Shown here: positions 25,079 through 35,315 of the stretch, piece after piece
Position numbering within the stretch: the first letter of the stretch is position 1
Layout: every line of letters starts with the position of its first letter
DNA from: Chloroflexia bacterium
GTDB lineage: Bacteria; Chloroflexota; Chloroflexia; Thermobaculales; Thermobaculaceae
DNA: 64,000 bases
Direction of reading: 5' to 3'
NCBI GenBank assembly: GCA_030446765.1
Contig: JAUJMR010000003.1
Coordinates: forward strand, 179,499-243,498
Notes under the pieces: model-generated
What the model was told of the DNA's origin: nothing
The model's database searches: none
The model's input: only the letters and a program-made list of their open reading frames with translations
Position numbers and translations under genes: made by a program

Positions 25079-25328
25079 CTGAACCTCCTTGGGCGGTTGA
25101 CGATGCCTGGCGCAATCATTACGCGCTACCGGGAGCACTATAGCACCTTCAGCTCCGCAAGATGTGTCGCCCCCAGGTGCGGACGTGCGGTTAGCATCAG
25201 CGAACGATGGCTTGCCGGGCGACAGGAGTGCTTCGGTCTGGTTGGGTGGTAGTCGCCTGAGCCGGGAGACCGGAGGATGGCAAAGAGCGCGTGATTGGCG
25301 GTCGTCGGATCGCCGATCCGGGCAGGGG

Positions 25329-26213
25329 CTAGCTTTCGGGCTGGAACTCGCCACCCATCAATGGCTTCGACGTGGGCTTGGCGCTGCCGCCGTCCGGCTC
25401 TTCGGTCAGGCCGATCCATTGGTATGAGCTCAGAGGCTTGTCCGCTTCCAGCAACCATCTGCCGCTGTTATCCGAGAATACGCCGACGCTGACGGGTTGC
25501 AGGTTCTTGCCATCCGGGCTGAGCCAGATCTGGTAATCGTGCCCGTCGGATGGCTCCGGCAGACCGTTGATCACGATATACGCGCGCTCAGAGTTGGGGT
25601 CCGCGAAGAGCTTCACCTCCATGCCACGCTGCTGCATCTGCACCACCTGCCCATTGGGCGCGTTGACGAGGGCTTGCACCGCCTCGCGTTGTGCTAGCTG
25701 GCCCCGGAGCTGCGCGATCTGCTCCTGATGGCGGGTTGCTGCAATGGTTTGTGCCCGCTGCTGCTCCGCAAGCTGTCCCTGAAGATCCGCAATTTGGCTG
25801 CGCTGCTGAAGGACCATGCCTCCGGTCACGAGGAGTAGAACAAGCGACGCGAGCGCGGCGCCAACCGCGAATCCGCCGCCGCTGAAAATCGAGAAAAAGC
25901 CCCTCCAACCTTGGCGAGGTTCCGGGGACGCGACCACCGCAGGTTCAACCGCACGGGGGCTACTCTGCGGGGACTCCAGCGCGTGGATGCGGTCAAACAT
26001 CCGCTGCTTGAGGTCTGCGGGTGGCTCCACCAACGGCACGGTGAGCGGGAGCGCGGCAACGACACTACGCATCTCGCTCACTATCTGAGTGCATTCCGAG
26101 CACGTGCCTAGATGCGCCTCGAATTGCGCCGTCTCGTGCTCATCGAGGGCGTCGAGTGCATAGCCCGCAGCCATCGCCGCCATATTCTCATGTTGCCCGT
26201 CTTGATTTGTCAC
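25329..26213 (-). CDS. anti-sigma factor, RskA type
   Basis: A 294-residue membrane anti-sigma factor. The N-terminal zinc-binding anti-sigma domain has HLGTCSECTQIV (HxxxCxxC). A transmembrane helix at about 115-137 (GAALASLVLLLVTGGMVL) is followed by a coiled coil (QIADLQGQLAEQQRAQ) and an extracytoplasmic RskA C-terminal domain (YQIWLSPDGKNLQPVSVGVF, ending near QWIGLTEEPDGG). It should hold the adjacent ECF sigma factor until released by proteolysis. It starts 18 bases after the sigma gene, in the same direction. Confidence 0.92.
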   Translation of the reverse strand: MTNQDGQHENMAAMAAGYALDALDEHETAQFEAHLGTCSECTQIVSEMRSVVAALPLTVPLVEPPADLKQRMFDRIHALESPQSSPRAVEPAVVASPEPRQGWRGFFSIFSGGGFAVGAALASLVLLLVTGGMVLQQRSQIADLQGQLAEQQRAQTIAATRHQEQIAQLRGQLAQREAVQALVNAPNGQVVQMQQRGMEVKLFADPNSERAYIVINGLPEPSDGHDYQIWLSPDGKNLQPVSVGVFSDNSGRWLLEADKPLSSYQWIGLTEEPDGGSAKPTSKPLMGGEFQPES

Positions 26214-26230
26214 AAGTAACCCGTGTCTTC

Positions 26231-26815
26231 TTATAACGTGTCTGACTGTACGCCCTGCGCTAATAAGTTCGAGCGCAACCGCTGCAGCCCGAGCCGCGTC
26301 CTGGTCTTGATCGTCCCCAGCGGTTCGCCCTGCTGATCCGCTATCTCCACTTGTGTGAGCCCACCGAAGTACGACATCTCCAGCACCTCACGCTGCGGCA
26401 CCGGCAACTGCGCCAGCGCCTCGATGATGTACTTCCGGCGAATTCCACCGAACGCCTGCTCATCCGGCCCCGGCGCGTTGTCCGTCACGTCGAGCAAAGA
26501 ACCTGGCGCGTCAGGATTGTCGTACACCTGTTGCGGTCGCGCCTTCCGTCGCCGCAACTCATCGATCGCGAGGTGATGGGCTATGCCAAACAGCCAACTC
26601 GAGAACCGTCCCTTTTCGCGGCTGTACGTGGATGCCTGTTGCCAGACTCGCACGAACACCTCTTGGGTGAGCTCTTCCGCTATCTGCTGGTTCCGCACCG
26701 TCTTCAGGGCGAGTGAGTACACGACTCTGGCGTATCGGTCATACAGCAGACCAAGTCCAGCCTCATCCCCTCGGCCGACGCGCGCCGCCAGCTCCTCGTC
26801 TTGCACGCTGTCCAT
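26231..26815 (-). CDS. ECF RNA polymerase sigma factor, SigK/SigL-like
   Basis: A 194-residue group IV sigma factor. Region 2 is seen in LLYDRYARVVYSLALKTVRN, AEELTQEVFVRVWQQA and FSSWLFGIAHHLAIDELRRR. Region 4 is seen in QLPVPQREVLEMSYFGGLTQ and GTIKTRTRLGLQRLR. Pairing with an RskA-type anti-sigma is typical of SigK-like factors that answer envelope or oxidative stress. SD AAGGAGAGCG precedes ATG 26815. It probably drives its own operon. Confidence 0.94.
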   Translation of the reverse strand: MDSVQDEELAARVGRGDEAGLGLLYDRYARVVYSLALKTVRNQQIAEELTQEVFVRVWQQASTYSREKGRFSSWLFGIAHHLAIDELRRRKARPQQVYDNPDAPGSLLDVTDNAPGPDEQAFGGIRRKYIIEALAQLPVPQREVLEMSYFGGLTQVEIADQQGEPLGTIKTRTRLGLQRLRSNLLAQGVQSDTL

Positions 26816-27211
26816 CGCTCTCCTTATAAAGAGCCAGCGTGCCTAGTTGCGCGGTATCAGGACCCCTACCATGCCTTACGCAAGCATGGTTCGCGCGGTT
26901 CTATCCAGGCACGCAATGTCGCAGCATTCTATAGCCCCATCCCGAATAGCGCAACTTGCGTGCGTCCGTGCCGGGTGCTGGCAGGTGCATCAGGCTGATA
27001 CGGCGGGCCAGTGGCGTATCACTCATCAGGCTCGGGTCTGTTGGGCCCGCCGAGCGACAAGGCTGGCACGGGGCATGGAGTTCGCGAGATAACAATCTTA
27101 GCAGACCAGCGCGGCCGTCCCTGACCTGTGCCCTGCGAGCGGCGCACGGGTGCCGCTCTGCTATGATGGGGGCGTGATTTCTCCACTCCACGTCTGGAGG
27201 CGTGCTTCCGC
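26816..27211. other. 396-base intergenic region between divergent genes
   Basis: I see no gene, RNA or repeat copy here. It must contain the promoters for the sigma/anti-sigma operon (leftward) and the EamA gene (rightward), but no convincing -35/-10 pair is visible. Confidence 0.6.
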
Positions 27212-28162
27212 GTGACCCCCATCGATCTCTCGCTCCTGTTCGGTCTCGCCGCGATGTGGGGTGCATCATTCCTGTTCATTAAGGTGGCGGTGCTCGAGAT
27301 GTCACCGTTGATGCTTGTCTCGATCCGCCTCGTGCTCGCATCTCTGACGATGCTGCTCGTGCAGCGCGTCCTTGCCTCCCGGCACCGTGCGACACCACCG
27401 GCGCCTCCGGTGCGCCAGATGTGGCGGTCGTACCTATACGTGGCGGTCACGAACGCGATTATTCCGTACACGCTCATCGCGTGGGGCGAGGAGCGCATCA
27501 CGAGCGGCACAGCATCCATACTCAACGCGAGCACGCCCCTCTTCACCGCGCTGCTCGCGGGGCTCGCTATCAGTCAGGCCGGCGCTCTGGACAAGCTCAC
27601 GCCCCGGCGCGCGCTGGGGCTGCTCGTCGGGTTCGCGGGCGTTGCCGTGCTAATCATAGGCAGCGGCGCGGACGTTGAGCTAGCCACGGGACGCTCTGCG
27701 CTGCTCGGCGAGGTGGCCGTGCTCGTTGCATCCTTCTCGTACGGCATCGGCGGACTGTACGGGCGCCGAGCGTTCGAGGGCATGCCGCCGATCCTGCCGG
27801 CGACGTGGCAGAACATCTTCGGCGCGGTGATCCTGCTGCCCTTCGCGTTCGTCCTCGCCCCGCTCGACCGGATGCCGTCGTGGCAGGCGATCGGCTCCGT
27901 GGTGGCGCTCGGGGTGATCGGCACCGCGATTGCCTTGCTCCTGTACTATGAGCTGCTGGCCCGCGTCGGGGCAACGCGCACGGTGATGGTAACGTACCTG
28001 CTCCCGGTGATGGCGCTGTTCTACGGCGCGATTCTGCTTGATGAGGCGGTGAGTGTGTACGCCCTCCTCGGGCTCGCGCTCGTGCTCCTGGGAATCACCG
28101 TGACGGCCCGCGGCAAGGTTGAGCAGAAGGTGGTCCCCGCAACGCAAGCCGGTCGGACATGA
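27212..28162 (+). CDS. EamA/DMT family transporter
   Basis: A 316-residue membrane protein with ten predicted helices in two EamA halves. Family pieces are LFGLAAMWGASFLFIKVAV, NAIIPYTLIAWGEERITSG, NASTPLFTALLAGL and AVLVASFSYGIGGLYGRR. Such proteins export metabolites or amino acids; the substrate is not predictable. GTG 27212 is preceded by TGGAGG at a distance. An MFS transporter follows after 72 bases in the same direction. Confidence 0.9.
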   Translation: MTPIDLSLLFGLAAMWGASFLFIKVAVLEMSPLMLVSIRLVLASLTMLLVQRVLASRHRATPPAPPVRQMWRSYLYVAVTNAIIPYTLIAWGEERITSGTASILNASTPLFTALLAGLAISQAGALDKLTPRRALGLLVGFAGVAVLIIGSGADVELATGRSALLGEVAVLVASFSYGIGGLYGRRAFEGMPPILPATWQNIFGAVILLPFAFVLAPLDRMPSWQAIGSVVALGVIGTAIALLLYYELLARVGATRTVMVTYLLPVMALFYGAILLDEAVSVYALLGLALVLLGITVTARGKVEQKVVPATQAGRT

Positions 28163-28234
28163 GCGTCATGCCTGATCTTGTAATAGCTGGGGCGACTCCC
28201 GCAGCGAAGGGCTCGGTACCGACGAGGCGGACCC

Positions 28235-29554
28235 GTGGCGGCTGAGGGTGTGATCACCACTGGCGCGGTTGCGGACATCGGCGAGGAGACGCGTGAGGCG
28301 TACGTCGCGCGCAACTTCCGCCACAACTACGTGCTGCTGTTGCTCGACGCGATCTCGTTCCCCCTCGGCATCAGCTTCGTCTCAACCGTGACGATCCTCC
28401 CCCTCTTCGTGCGCCAGATGACGGACTCCTCGCTCGCGGTTGGGCTTGTACCGGCGATCACGCAGTTGGGCACGCTGTTGCCGCCGCTGTTTATCGCAAA
28501 CCGCATCGAGCGCTTGCCGCTGCAGAAGTGGTATCTGTTCTGGGTGGCGTGCGTGGAGCGTGCGCCCTTCCTCGTGCTCGCCGCGATAATCCCCTGGCTG
28601 GGCCGAGCGAACCCGGATCTCCTGCTTGTCGTGTTCTTCTTTGCGCTCGCGGTACACAACTTCTCGATGGGCCTGAACATGCCGTCGTACTTCAACCTTT
28701 TCTCGAAGGTCATCCCCGCGAACCGCCGGGGCGGGATGTGGGGCATCGGCGGGGCGATCAGCGGCTTGCTGGCCCTCGGCGGCGCGTGGCTCTCCGGGGT
28801 GCTGCTGGACCGCTACGGTTTCCCCGATGCGTACGCCCTGAACTTCCTGTTCGCCTTTGTCGTGCTGACGCTGGGCATCATCGGCTTCCGTTTCGTCCGC
28901 GAGCTGCCAACGATCGACCGTCCACCGCCCATTCCGATGGTGAAGTACCTCCGCAACGCACCGGCGCTTTTGCGGACGGACCGCGGTTTCGGACTGCTCG
29001 TGCTGTCCCTGATGCTCGGCTCGTTCTCGCTGATGGCGCCCGCGTTTTACACTGCGTACGCGCTTGACCGTTTCGACGCGAGCTACGGCACCGTGGCGCT
29101 CTTTACAACGCTGTTGATGGCCGGAAGCACCGTGGCGAACCCCGTGCTCGGCCTGCTCGCGGACCGTAAGGGGAACAAGCTGGTGCTGCAGATCGGGATG
29201 CTGCTCGCCGCGGTTGCGTCCCTGGTGGCGCTGATTGCTCCTTCTATCGAGTGGATGTACGTGGTGTTCGTGCTGTACAGCGTCTCACTGACCGGTTCGA
29301 ATATCGGTGGCTTTAACATGCCGCTGGAGTTCGCGCCGCGTGCGCAGGTGCCGACCTACAGCGCGGTGAGCATGACATCGAGTGCCCCTATTCGCGCCCT
29401 CGCGCCGATGCTCGGCGGGCTCATGCTGAGCATTGGTCTGGGCTATTGGTCCGTGTTCCTGTTCACGGTGCTGGTCAGCGTTATGGGGCTGGCGCTGCTC
29501 ACAGTGAAGGTTCGAGACCCCCGGCACGAGTCTGCACCGGGGACTGAGGGTTAG
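28235..29554 (+). CDS. MFS transporter
   Basis: A 439-residue major facilitator with 12 predicted helices. A polar N-terminus of about 35 residues precedes LLLLDAISFPLGISFVSTV; the loop after helix 2 has FIANRIERLPLQKW, and the second half begins near LRTDRGFGLLVLSLMLGSF, with LGLLADRKGNKLVL as the repeat of the loop 2-3 motif. Substrate unknown. It may be co-transcribed with the EamA gene. About 250 bases without a gene follow before fumC. Confidence 0.88.
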   Translation: MAAEGVITTGAVADIGEETREAYVARNFRHNYVLLLLDAISFPLGISFVSTVTILPLFVRQMTDSSLAVGLVPAITQLGTLLPPLFIANRIERLPLQKWYLFWVACVERAPFLVLAAIIPWLGRANPDLLLVVFFFALAVHNFSMGLNMPSYFNLFSKVIPANRRGGMWGIGGAISGLLALGGAWLSGVLLDRYGFPDAYALNFLFAFVVLTLGIIGFRFVRELPTIDRPPPIPMVKYLRNAPALLRTDRGFGLLVLSLMLGSFSLMAPAFYTAYALDRFDASYGTVALFTTLLMAGSTVANPVLGLLADRKGNKLVLQIGMLLAAVASLVALIAPSIEWMYVVFVLYSVSLTGSNIGGFNMPLEFAPRAQVPTYSAVSMTSSAPIRALAPMLGGLMLSIGLGYWSVFLFTVLVSVMGLALLTVKVRDPRHESAPGTEG

Positions 29555-29802
29555 CACGCGGGCTCCGTGAGCAGCGCCGACTGAGCTAAACCGGCCCGCA
29601 ACGCGTCGTTCCGATCCTACCACCGGACGAGCGGGTACTTGTAGTACCATTTTGGTGTCTCGTGGCGGCCGTCGGACAGTGCAGGCAAGATGGCCCGCAC
29701 CCTGCGAATTGATCGCCCGGTGTTGAGGTTGGCGCGAAGACCGGCACCGGACAACCTGGACGACACCGGCACGCCGCATCGATACAGGCAAAGGAGCGCG
29801 GT

Positions 29803-31220
29803 ATGCAGGGTAAGGCGAACGTGCGGATGGAGCGCGACTCGATGGGCGATGTGTCGGTGCCCGCGGAGGCGTACTACGGGGCGCAGACCATGCGCGCTAT
29901 CCAGAACTTCCCGGTCAGTGGCCTGCGGATGCCGCGGGCGGTGATCCGCGCCCTGGGCCGGATCAAGGGCGCGGCCGCCCGGGTGAACACGGAACTCGGC
30001 CTGCTCGACCCCCTCTCGCCGAGGCGATCGAGCGAGCCGCCGAGGAGGTGGCGAATGGCGCGCTGGACGCCCACTTCCCGGTCGATGTCTTCCAGACCGG
30101 CTCCGGCACCTCGACGAACATGAACGCGAACGAGGTGATTGCCAACCGCGCGATCGAGATGCTCGGTGGACAGCGCGGTTCGAAGCAGCCGGTGCACCCG
30201 AACGATCACGTCAACCTCTGTCAGAGCTCGAACGACGTGATCCCCACCGCGATCCACCTCGCCCTGCTGGAGGTGCTGCACGCCGATCTTATCCCCGCGC
30301 TCGATGAGTTGCGCGCCGCGCTTGACGAAAAGGCGGCGGCATTCCTGCCTGTGGTCAAGACCGGGCGCACGCACCTGCAGGACGCCACGCCGATCCGCCT
30401 CGGGCAGGAGTTTGCGGGCTACGCCGGGCAGATGGAGCGCGCCCTGCGCCGACTTGACTACGCGCGAGCGGAACTCTCTGAGGTTGCGCTCGGCGGCACC
30501 GCGGTCGGCACCGGCGTGAACGCACATCCCGAGTTCGCCCGGCGGGTGTGCGCAGCTCTCGGGGATATACGGCTTCGAAGTGCACGAGACGACGAACCAC
30601 TTCCAGGCGCAGAGCACGCTCGACGCGCTGGTCTTCGCCAGCGGCGCGCTCCGTAGCGTCGCGGTCGGGCTCACGAAGATCGCGAACGACATCCGCTGGC
30701 TGGGTAGCGGCCCTCGCGCGGGGCTGGGAAATCGCGCTGCCGGAAGTTCAGCCGGGTAGCTCGATCATGCCGGGCAAGGTGAATCCGGTGATACCTGAGT
30801 CAACGCTGATGGCATGCGGCCCACGTGATCGGCAACGATACGGCCGTGATGCTCGCGGGCCACGGCAGCAACTTCGAACTCAACACGATGATGCCGGTCG
30901 CCGCGCACAACCTGCTGGAGAGCGCGACGCTCCTCGCGTCCGCCAGCATCAACTTCACTCGGCGGTGCATCAACGGCACGGAGGCGACGGAGCGCGGACC
31001 GCAGCTCGTGGAGCAGGGACTTGCGATCTGCACAGCGCTCGCGCCGGCGATCGGCTACGATGCCGCGGCGGCCATCTCGAAGCAGGCGTACGAGACGGGG
31101 CGGACGGTGCGCGAGGTCGCCCGTGAGCGCACGTCGCTCTCCGAGGAGGAACTGGCCCGCATCCTCGACCCGGCGTCGATGACGGAACCGGGCAACACCG
31201 TGGGTTCAGCGGCGGGCTGA
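29803..31220 (+). CDS. fumC: class II fumarate hydratase (four frame changes)
   Basis: About 470 residues when four frame changes (near 30013, 30562, 30727 and 30815) are allowed, the usual FumC length. It interconverts fumarate and malate in the TCA cycle. Clear motifs in order: [73 protein letters not shown], the catalytic-loop signature [15 protein letters not shown] and [10 protein letters not shown]. The first break is in a run of C. All active-site regions are intact, so errors in the sequence are likelier than gene loss. SD AAAGGAG precedes ATG 29803. Confidence 0.88.
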
Positions 31221-32381
31221 GTCCTTGCGGCCGGGGCACGAGAGCGTCCCTTCCACTCCTGCCCACCACCCTTGTAGTGACGCCACACGGAGGAGATGTA
31301 CACTGCGCCGAGAGCGCGGTGGCGGCAAGTGGATGGCAGAAGGCATACGCCGGAGAGGCGCGGAGCATCCGGCTGCCCGCAACACGGGTCGCCAGCATCA
31401 GCAGCGCCGACGTCCGGGCCGCGTCTATGACTCTGCCCCGCAGCCCCAGGCACCACCCCAGCAGCGTGAGTACCGGGAGGATCGAGCTGATGAAGAGGGT
31501 CAGTAGCGTGGCGGCGGCCAGCAGTGGCCGGTTGCCGGAGGCGGGATAGAGGCTCTTGCGCCACCCGGCCCAGACCTCCCCCAAGCCGTGATACATGCGC
31601 ACCCGAACCAGCCTCGTGGCGTCGACCAGCAGCAGCGCGTACCCGCACCGCTTCAGCAGTCCGGCCAGCGCAACATCGTCCGCGACGTCATCCCGCACCG
31701 CGGCGTGCCCACCCGACCGATCGTACGCCTCCCGACGCACGAGGATGAACTGGCCGGTCGCGTACGCCGTGCGCGACCAGCGGCTGTTCACGAGCAGCGG
31801 CGGTCGCACCGTAAGAACGAACTGCGCGAACGCGGGCTGCAGCACGCTTTCCCAGAAGCCGCGACACTCCAGGTGCTGCACGACGCTGACCACATCCGCA
31901 TCCGACGCCTGCGCGGTGGTGACGGCCTGTGCAAGGGTCTGCGGGTGCAGCCGGACGTCGGCATCGGTGAACAACAGCCATTCACCATAAGCGTGACGCT
32001 GGCCCTGATGATTTGCCCAGCTCTTGCCGATCCAGCCCCTCGGCGGCGGCTCCCCGTGAACACCCTGGCGCGCGGGTCGCGGCGCGCGACCTCTCTCGCG
32101 ATGCTACCGGTCCTGTCACGCGAGCAATCGTCGAGCACGATCACATCGAGCTGGGGGTAATCCTGCGCGAGCAAGGACGAGAGGCAGTCGCGGACGTTGC
32201 GTTCCTCGTCGCGCAGGGGGAGCACGACTGAGAGTGCGGGAAGCGTTGATCTGGGCACGGCTCCGCTTGTGGGCGCGAGGACCGGCACACGGAAGCGTAG
32301 GTGGAGCAGGATACCGAGAGACCATAGCCAGAAGAGGATGGAGGTCCTGAGTACGTGGTAGAGGATACGGTACAGCAACAC
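31220..32381 (-). CDS. family 2 glycosyltransferase, membrane-bound (frame changes)
   Basis: About 385 residues. An N-terminal membrane helix (ILFWLWSLGILLHLRF) precedes a GT-A domain: LSVVLPLRDEERNVRDCLSS, VIVLDDCSRDRTGSIA, a frame change near 32040, then the metal-binding LLFTDADVRLHP and FILVRREAYDRSGGH. C-terminal helices include LLAAATLLTLFISSILPVL. This resembles the glycosyltransferases of carotenoid or lipid glycosylation. Another frame change near 31290 gives the family-like end VYISSVWRHYKGGGQEWKGR, so the exact stop, close to the fumC stop on the other strand, is unsure. Confidence 0.78.
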
Positions 32382-32710
32382 GCCGCCTTCTATTGATCTT
32401 TATGGGCCGCTGTTCCGGATGGATTGGGAATGGCACATGCCCGCGCGACTAAACGCGCAACTGCGACGCCACCGGTGGTGCATGAGAGTCGCGATTGTTG
32501 CACACAGCTGTATGTTCCGTCCGCGCGGAGCTGTGCGGGGGCCTCGGGCAGGTTGCGCGCGTGGTTATGGCACCAGGACATTTCCAAGCCTGAAGGTTTA
32601 TGAACTCGCGGTGGCTCTGACGATGTTCACCGGGATGCAGAGATCGAGGGATGCGACCGCGCCGCCAGGACCGACAGCGGATACCCATACTTGCGGCATC
32701 GGGCCAGGTG
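32382..32710. other. 329-base region without a gene
   Basis: It lies between the start of the glycosyltransferase gene and the end of the response-regulator gene, both on the minus strand. I see no RNA gene, repeat or terminator in it. Confidence 0.6.
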
Positions 32711-33157
32711 TTATTCGGTCGGCGTCGGATTGTCGATAGGAGGCAGCGACGCGGAGACTCTGCCCTCACGCGGGTCGCCGATGGCCGAGCAAACTTTCGC
32801 GAGCAGCACGTCGAGGTCGAACGGCTTCGACAGGACGTGAACGTCGAACTGCTCGAGGTAGTCCGAGTGATGATGGAGAAGGTGGCTCGCCGCGGAGCAG
32901 ACAATGACCGGGATGCGCCGCGTCCGAGGGTCGAGCGTCAGCAGGTCGAGGGTGCGCCAGCCCTCCTCGGCCGCCCCGAAGATGAGATCGAGGATCACCA
33001 GGTCGGGCTGTAGTTGCCGGACGAACTCGTACCCCTCGCTCCCGACGAAGCAGGTGGAAACCTCATACCCTTCCTCGTTACGCAGCAACTCCTCCATGAG
33101 CCGCAGGAACGTCGTATCGTCGTTCACTACCGCGATGTGCGGCCGCTTCTCGCTCAC
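32711..33157 (-). CDS. single-domain response regulator
   Basis: A 148-residue receiver domain: HIAVVNDDTTFLRLMEELLR, phospho-acceptor Asp in DLVILDLIFGAAEEGWRTL, switch Ser in VIVCSAASHLL and Lys in HVLSKPFDLDVLLAKV. The C-terminal 20 residues (SASLPPIDNPTPTE) are unstructured, and there is no output domain. GTG 33157 after AGGGGGCGAG is preferred over the ATG eight codons upstream. It is divergent from the DUF2382 gene, so both may respond to the same signal; no kinase is adjacent. Confidence 0.88.
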   Translation of the reverse strand: MSEKRPHIAVVNDDTTFLRLMEELLRNEEGYEVSTCFVGSEGYEFVRQLQPDLVILDLIFGAAEEGWRTLDLLTLDPRTRRIPVIVCSAASHLLHHHSDYLEQFDVHVLSKPFDLDVLLAKVCSAIGDPREGRVSASLPPIDNPTPTE

Positions 33158-33392
33158 CTCGCCCCCTTTCAGCAGACACATAGTACTGGTATGCCAACCG
33201 GCTGTCGAGAGGGGGGCTCGCGGTCGTTGCTGGGGACTACCGACTGGCCGGGGATGTTGACCTTGTAGTCGGCAACTATGACGTGGAGCGTGGCACGCGC
33301 TCTGCAACAACTACCACCACGGGGGAGCTCGTACCTTCCTCGTGAGGACATGGAGTCCGAAGTAGCCCAGTAAGGGGGTAGTATGTCATCGA

Positions 33393-34221
33393 ATGAGAAC
33401 GGAAGGCCTTTTGGAAGACCCGAACGCCGGGCGCGGCACGAGCAGCGGGCAAACTCAGGATCAGGGGACAGTGTCCGATACGTCGTATGCCGAGACCAGC
33501 AGCAGTGCCCAGGACAGCACGCAATCGTCGGGCACCGAGTACATCACGAGCAGCCGGAGCGACCAGCCGACGGACCGCAGTGCCGTGATCGAAGGTGACG
33601 AGGACACGACATCCGCCGACAGGCAGTATGCGACGGCCAGCACCGTGGATACGACGGGAACTACCTCGGGGACAACCTTCACCGCCGGAGACTCCACGAA
33701 CGTGACGAGTCAGACCACATCCGATGAGTCGAGTTACGTCGCGCAGCCGTCGCAGGACTATACGACAACTGAGCGCTCGACATCGGCGCAGACAAGCGAT
33801 GTGGATGACGATATCCGCGTGCAGCGGCACGAGGAAGAGTTACAGGCGCAGACGGTCGAGCGGCAGGCCGGTGAGGTCCGCGTCTCCAAGGACGTGGTCG
33901 AGGAGCAGCAGACGCTCGAGGTGCCAGTCAACCGCGAACAGGTTACGGTGCGCAGTGTTGAGACGAGCGGCTCCGTGGGCGACACCTCTGAGGCATTCCA
34001 GGGTGGCACGATCAGTGTCCCCGGTGCGCGAGGAGGGGGTCGAGGTAAGCAAGCAGGTCCGCGTCGCGGAGGAGCTTGAGATCGACAAGAGGGCGGTCCA
34101 GGAGACCGAGCGCGTTACGGATTCCGTCCGGCGCGAGCAGGTGAACGTCGAAGAAGTCGGAGAGGTCGATGTGGACCGCCACAGCGATAACCCCCTGGAC
34201 GAGGATGTCCGACCACGGTAG
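33393..34221 (+). CDS. DUF2382 (YsnF/AvaK) stress protein (one frame change)
   Basis: About 275 residues. The first 140 are Ser/Thr/Asp/Gln-rich and probably disordered. Then comes a DUF2382 domain: DIRVQRHEEELQAQTVERQA, VRVSKDVVEEQQTLEVPVNR and, after a frame change at 34022 in a CCCC run, VREEGVEVSKQVRVAEELEI and ERVTDSVRREQVNVEE. The domain is found in salt- and radiation-stress proteins of cyanobacteria and Deinococcus; mechanism unknown. An alternative ATG at 33383 has the better SD but needs another frame change. A paralogue follows at 34390; this copy lacks its N-terminal DUF2171 domain. Confidence 0.78.
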
Positions 34222-34256
34222 TACTCGCCACATAACGAGTTCTGCGTAATTCGAAC

Positions 34257-34302
34257 GGGGGTGGGTGACGGAGATAGGCTCTGTTACCCACCCTGTTCCT
34301 TT
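34257..34302 (+). terminator. intrinsic terminator after the first DUF2382 gene
   Basis: GGGTGGGTGAC (34259-34269) pairs with GTTACCCACCC (34283-34293) with one wobble; TGTTCCTTT follows. Confidence 0.7.
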
Positions 34303-34389
34303 GTGTGGCACGAGGTTTGCGTTACATAGCAGTGGGACAAAGGTAGGGTCCCTGCAAAACGGCGAGTTGATACAGGAGGAAAGAAAAAT

Positions 34390-35230
34390 ATGTCTATGGA
34401 TGTCAGTCAGATACAGCACGGATGGGACGTTTACGGGAGCGACGGAGATAAAATCGGCGACGTGAGCGATGTCGGGCCGAACTATGTGATGGTAACCAAG
34501 GGGTTCTTGTTCACGAAGGATATATACATCCCTACCTCGGCGATCACGGGCATCGAGCACGATCGCGTCTATCTGAACATCGCGAAGGACCAGGTGGACA
34601 GCATGGGCTGGGACCAGGCTCCGACGGGCGATACCGGGTACGACAATGCGGCGTACGGCACGACCGATACCACTACCACCGATACCGCGTCGTACACGGA
34701 TGAGGACTCCACGACGGTAACGACCCAGGCCTCGACAACGGATGATACCAACTATGTGGCGCAGCCCGTCCAGCAGACGGAGACTCAGCCGGTGCAGCAG
34801 AGCACCACGAATGTGAGCGACACCGATGACATTCGGGTGCAGCGCTACGAGGAGGAGTTGCAGGCGCAGAAGGTTTCCCGCGAGGCTGGCGAGGTCCGCA
34901 TCTCCAAGGATGTCGTTGAGGAGCAGCAGACGCTCGATGTGCCAGTCACCCGCGAAGAGGTGCACGTCCAGAGCCATGATGGTAGACCGCGCCGCAACGG
35001 ACACGAGCCAGGCGTTCCAGGAGGGGACGATCTCGGTGCCGGTGCGCGAGGAGGACGTGGAGGTCTCCAAGACCGTGCGTGTCGCTGAGGAGCTGGAGAT
35101 CGATAAGACCACGGTCCAGGACACCGAGCGCGTCACCGACACCGTCCGCAAGGAGCGCGTCAACGTCGAAGAGGTAGGCGACGTGGATGTGCAGGGCAGC
35201 ACCGGTTTCAACAATACGACCAACCGGTAG
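34390..35230 (+). CDS. DUF2171-DUF2382 stress protein (one frame change)
   Basis: About 280 residues. Residues 1-75 are a PRC-like DUF2171 domain (GWDVYGSDGDKIGDVSDVG, FLFTKDIYIPTSAITGI). A Thr/Asp/Gln linker follows, and from about residue 150 a DUF2382 domain: DIRVQRYEEELQAQKVSREA, VVEEQQTLDVPVTREEV, then, after a frame change near 34976, GTISVPVREEDVEVSKTVRV and RVTDTVRKERVNVEEVGDVD. SD CAGGAGGAAAG precedes ATG 34390. It is a tandem paralogue of the preceding gene with a terminator between, so each is regulated on its own. Confidence 0.82.
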
Positions 35231-35315
35231 CATCTACAGTGGCAGCCGGGGGTGCGATAGTCCTCGGCTTGGGGCTGGTAGGTAGCCTCGCAAAAATCAA
35301 GGAGAGAAGGAACAC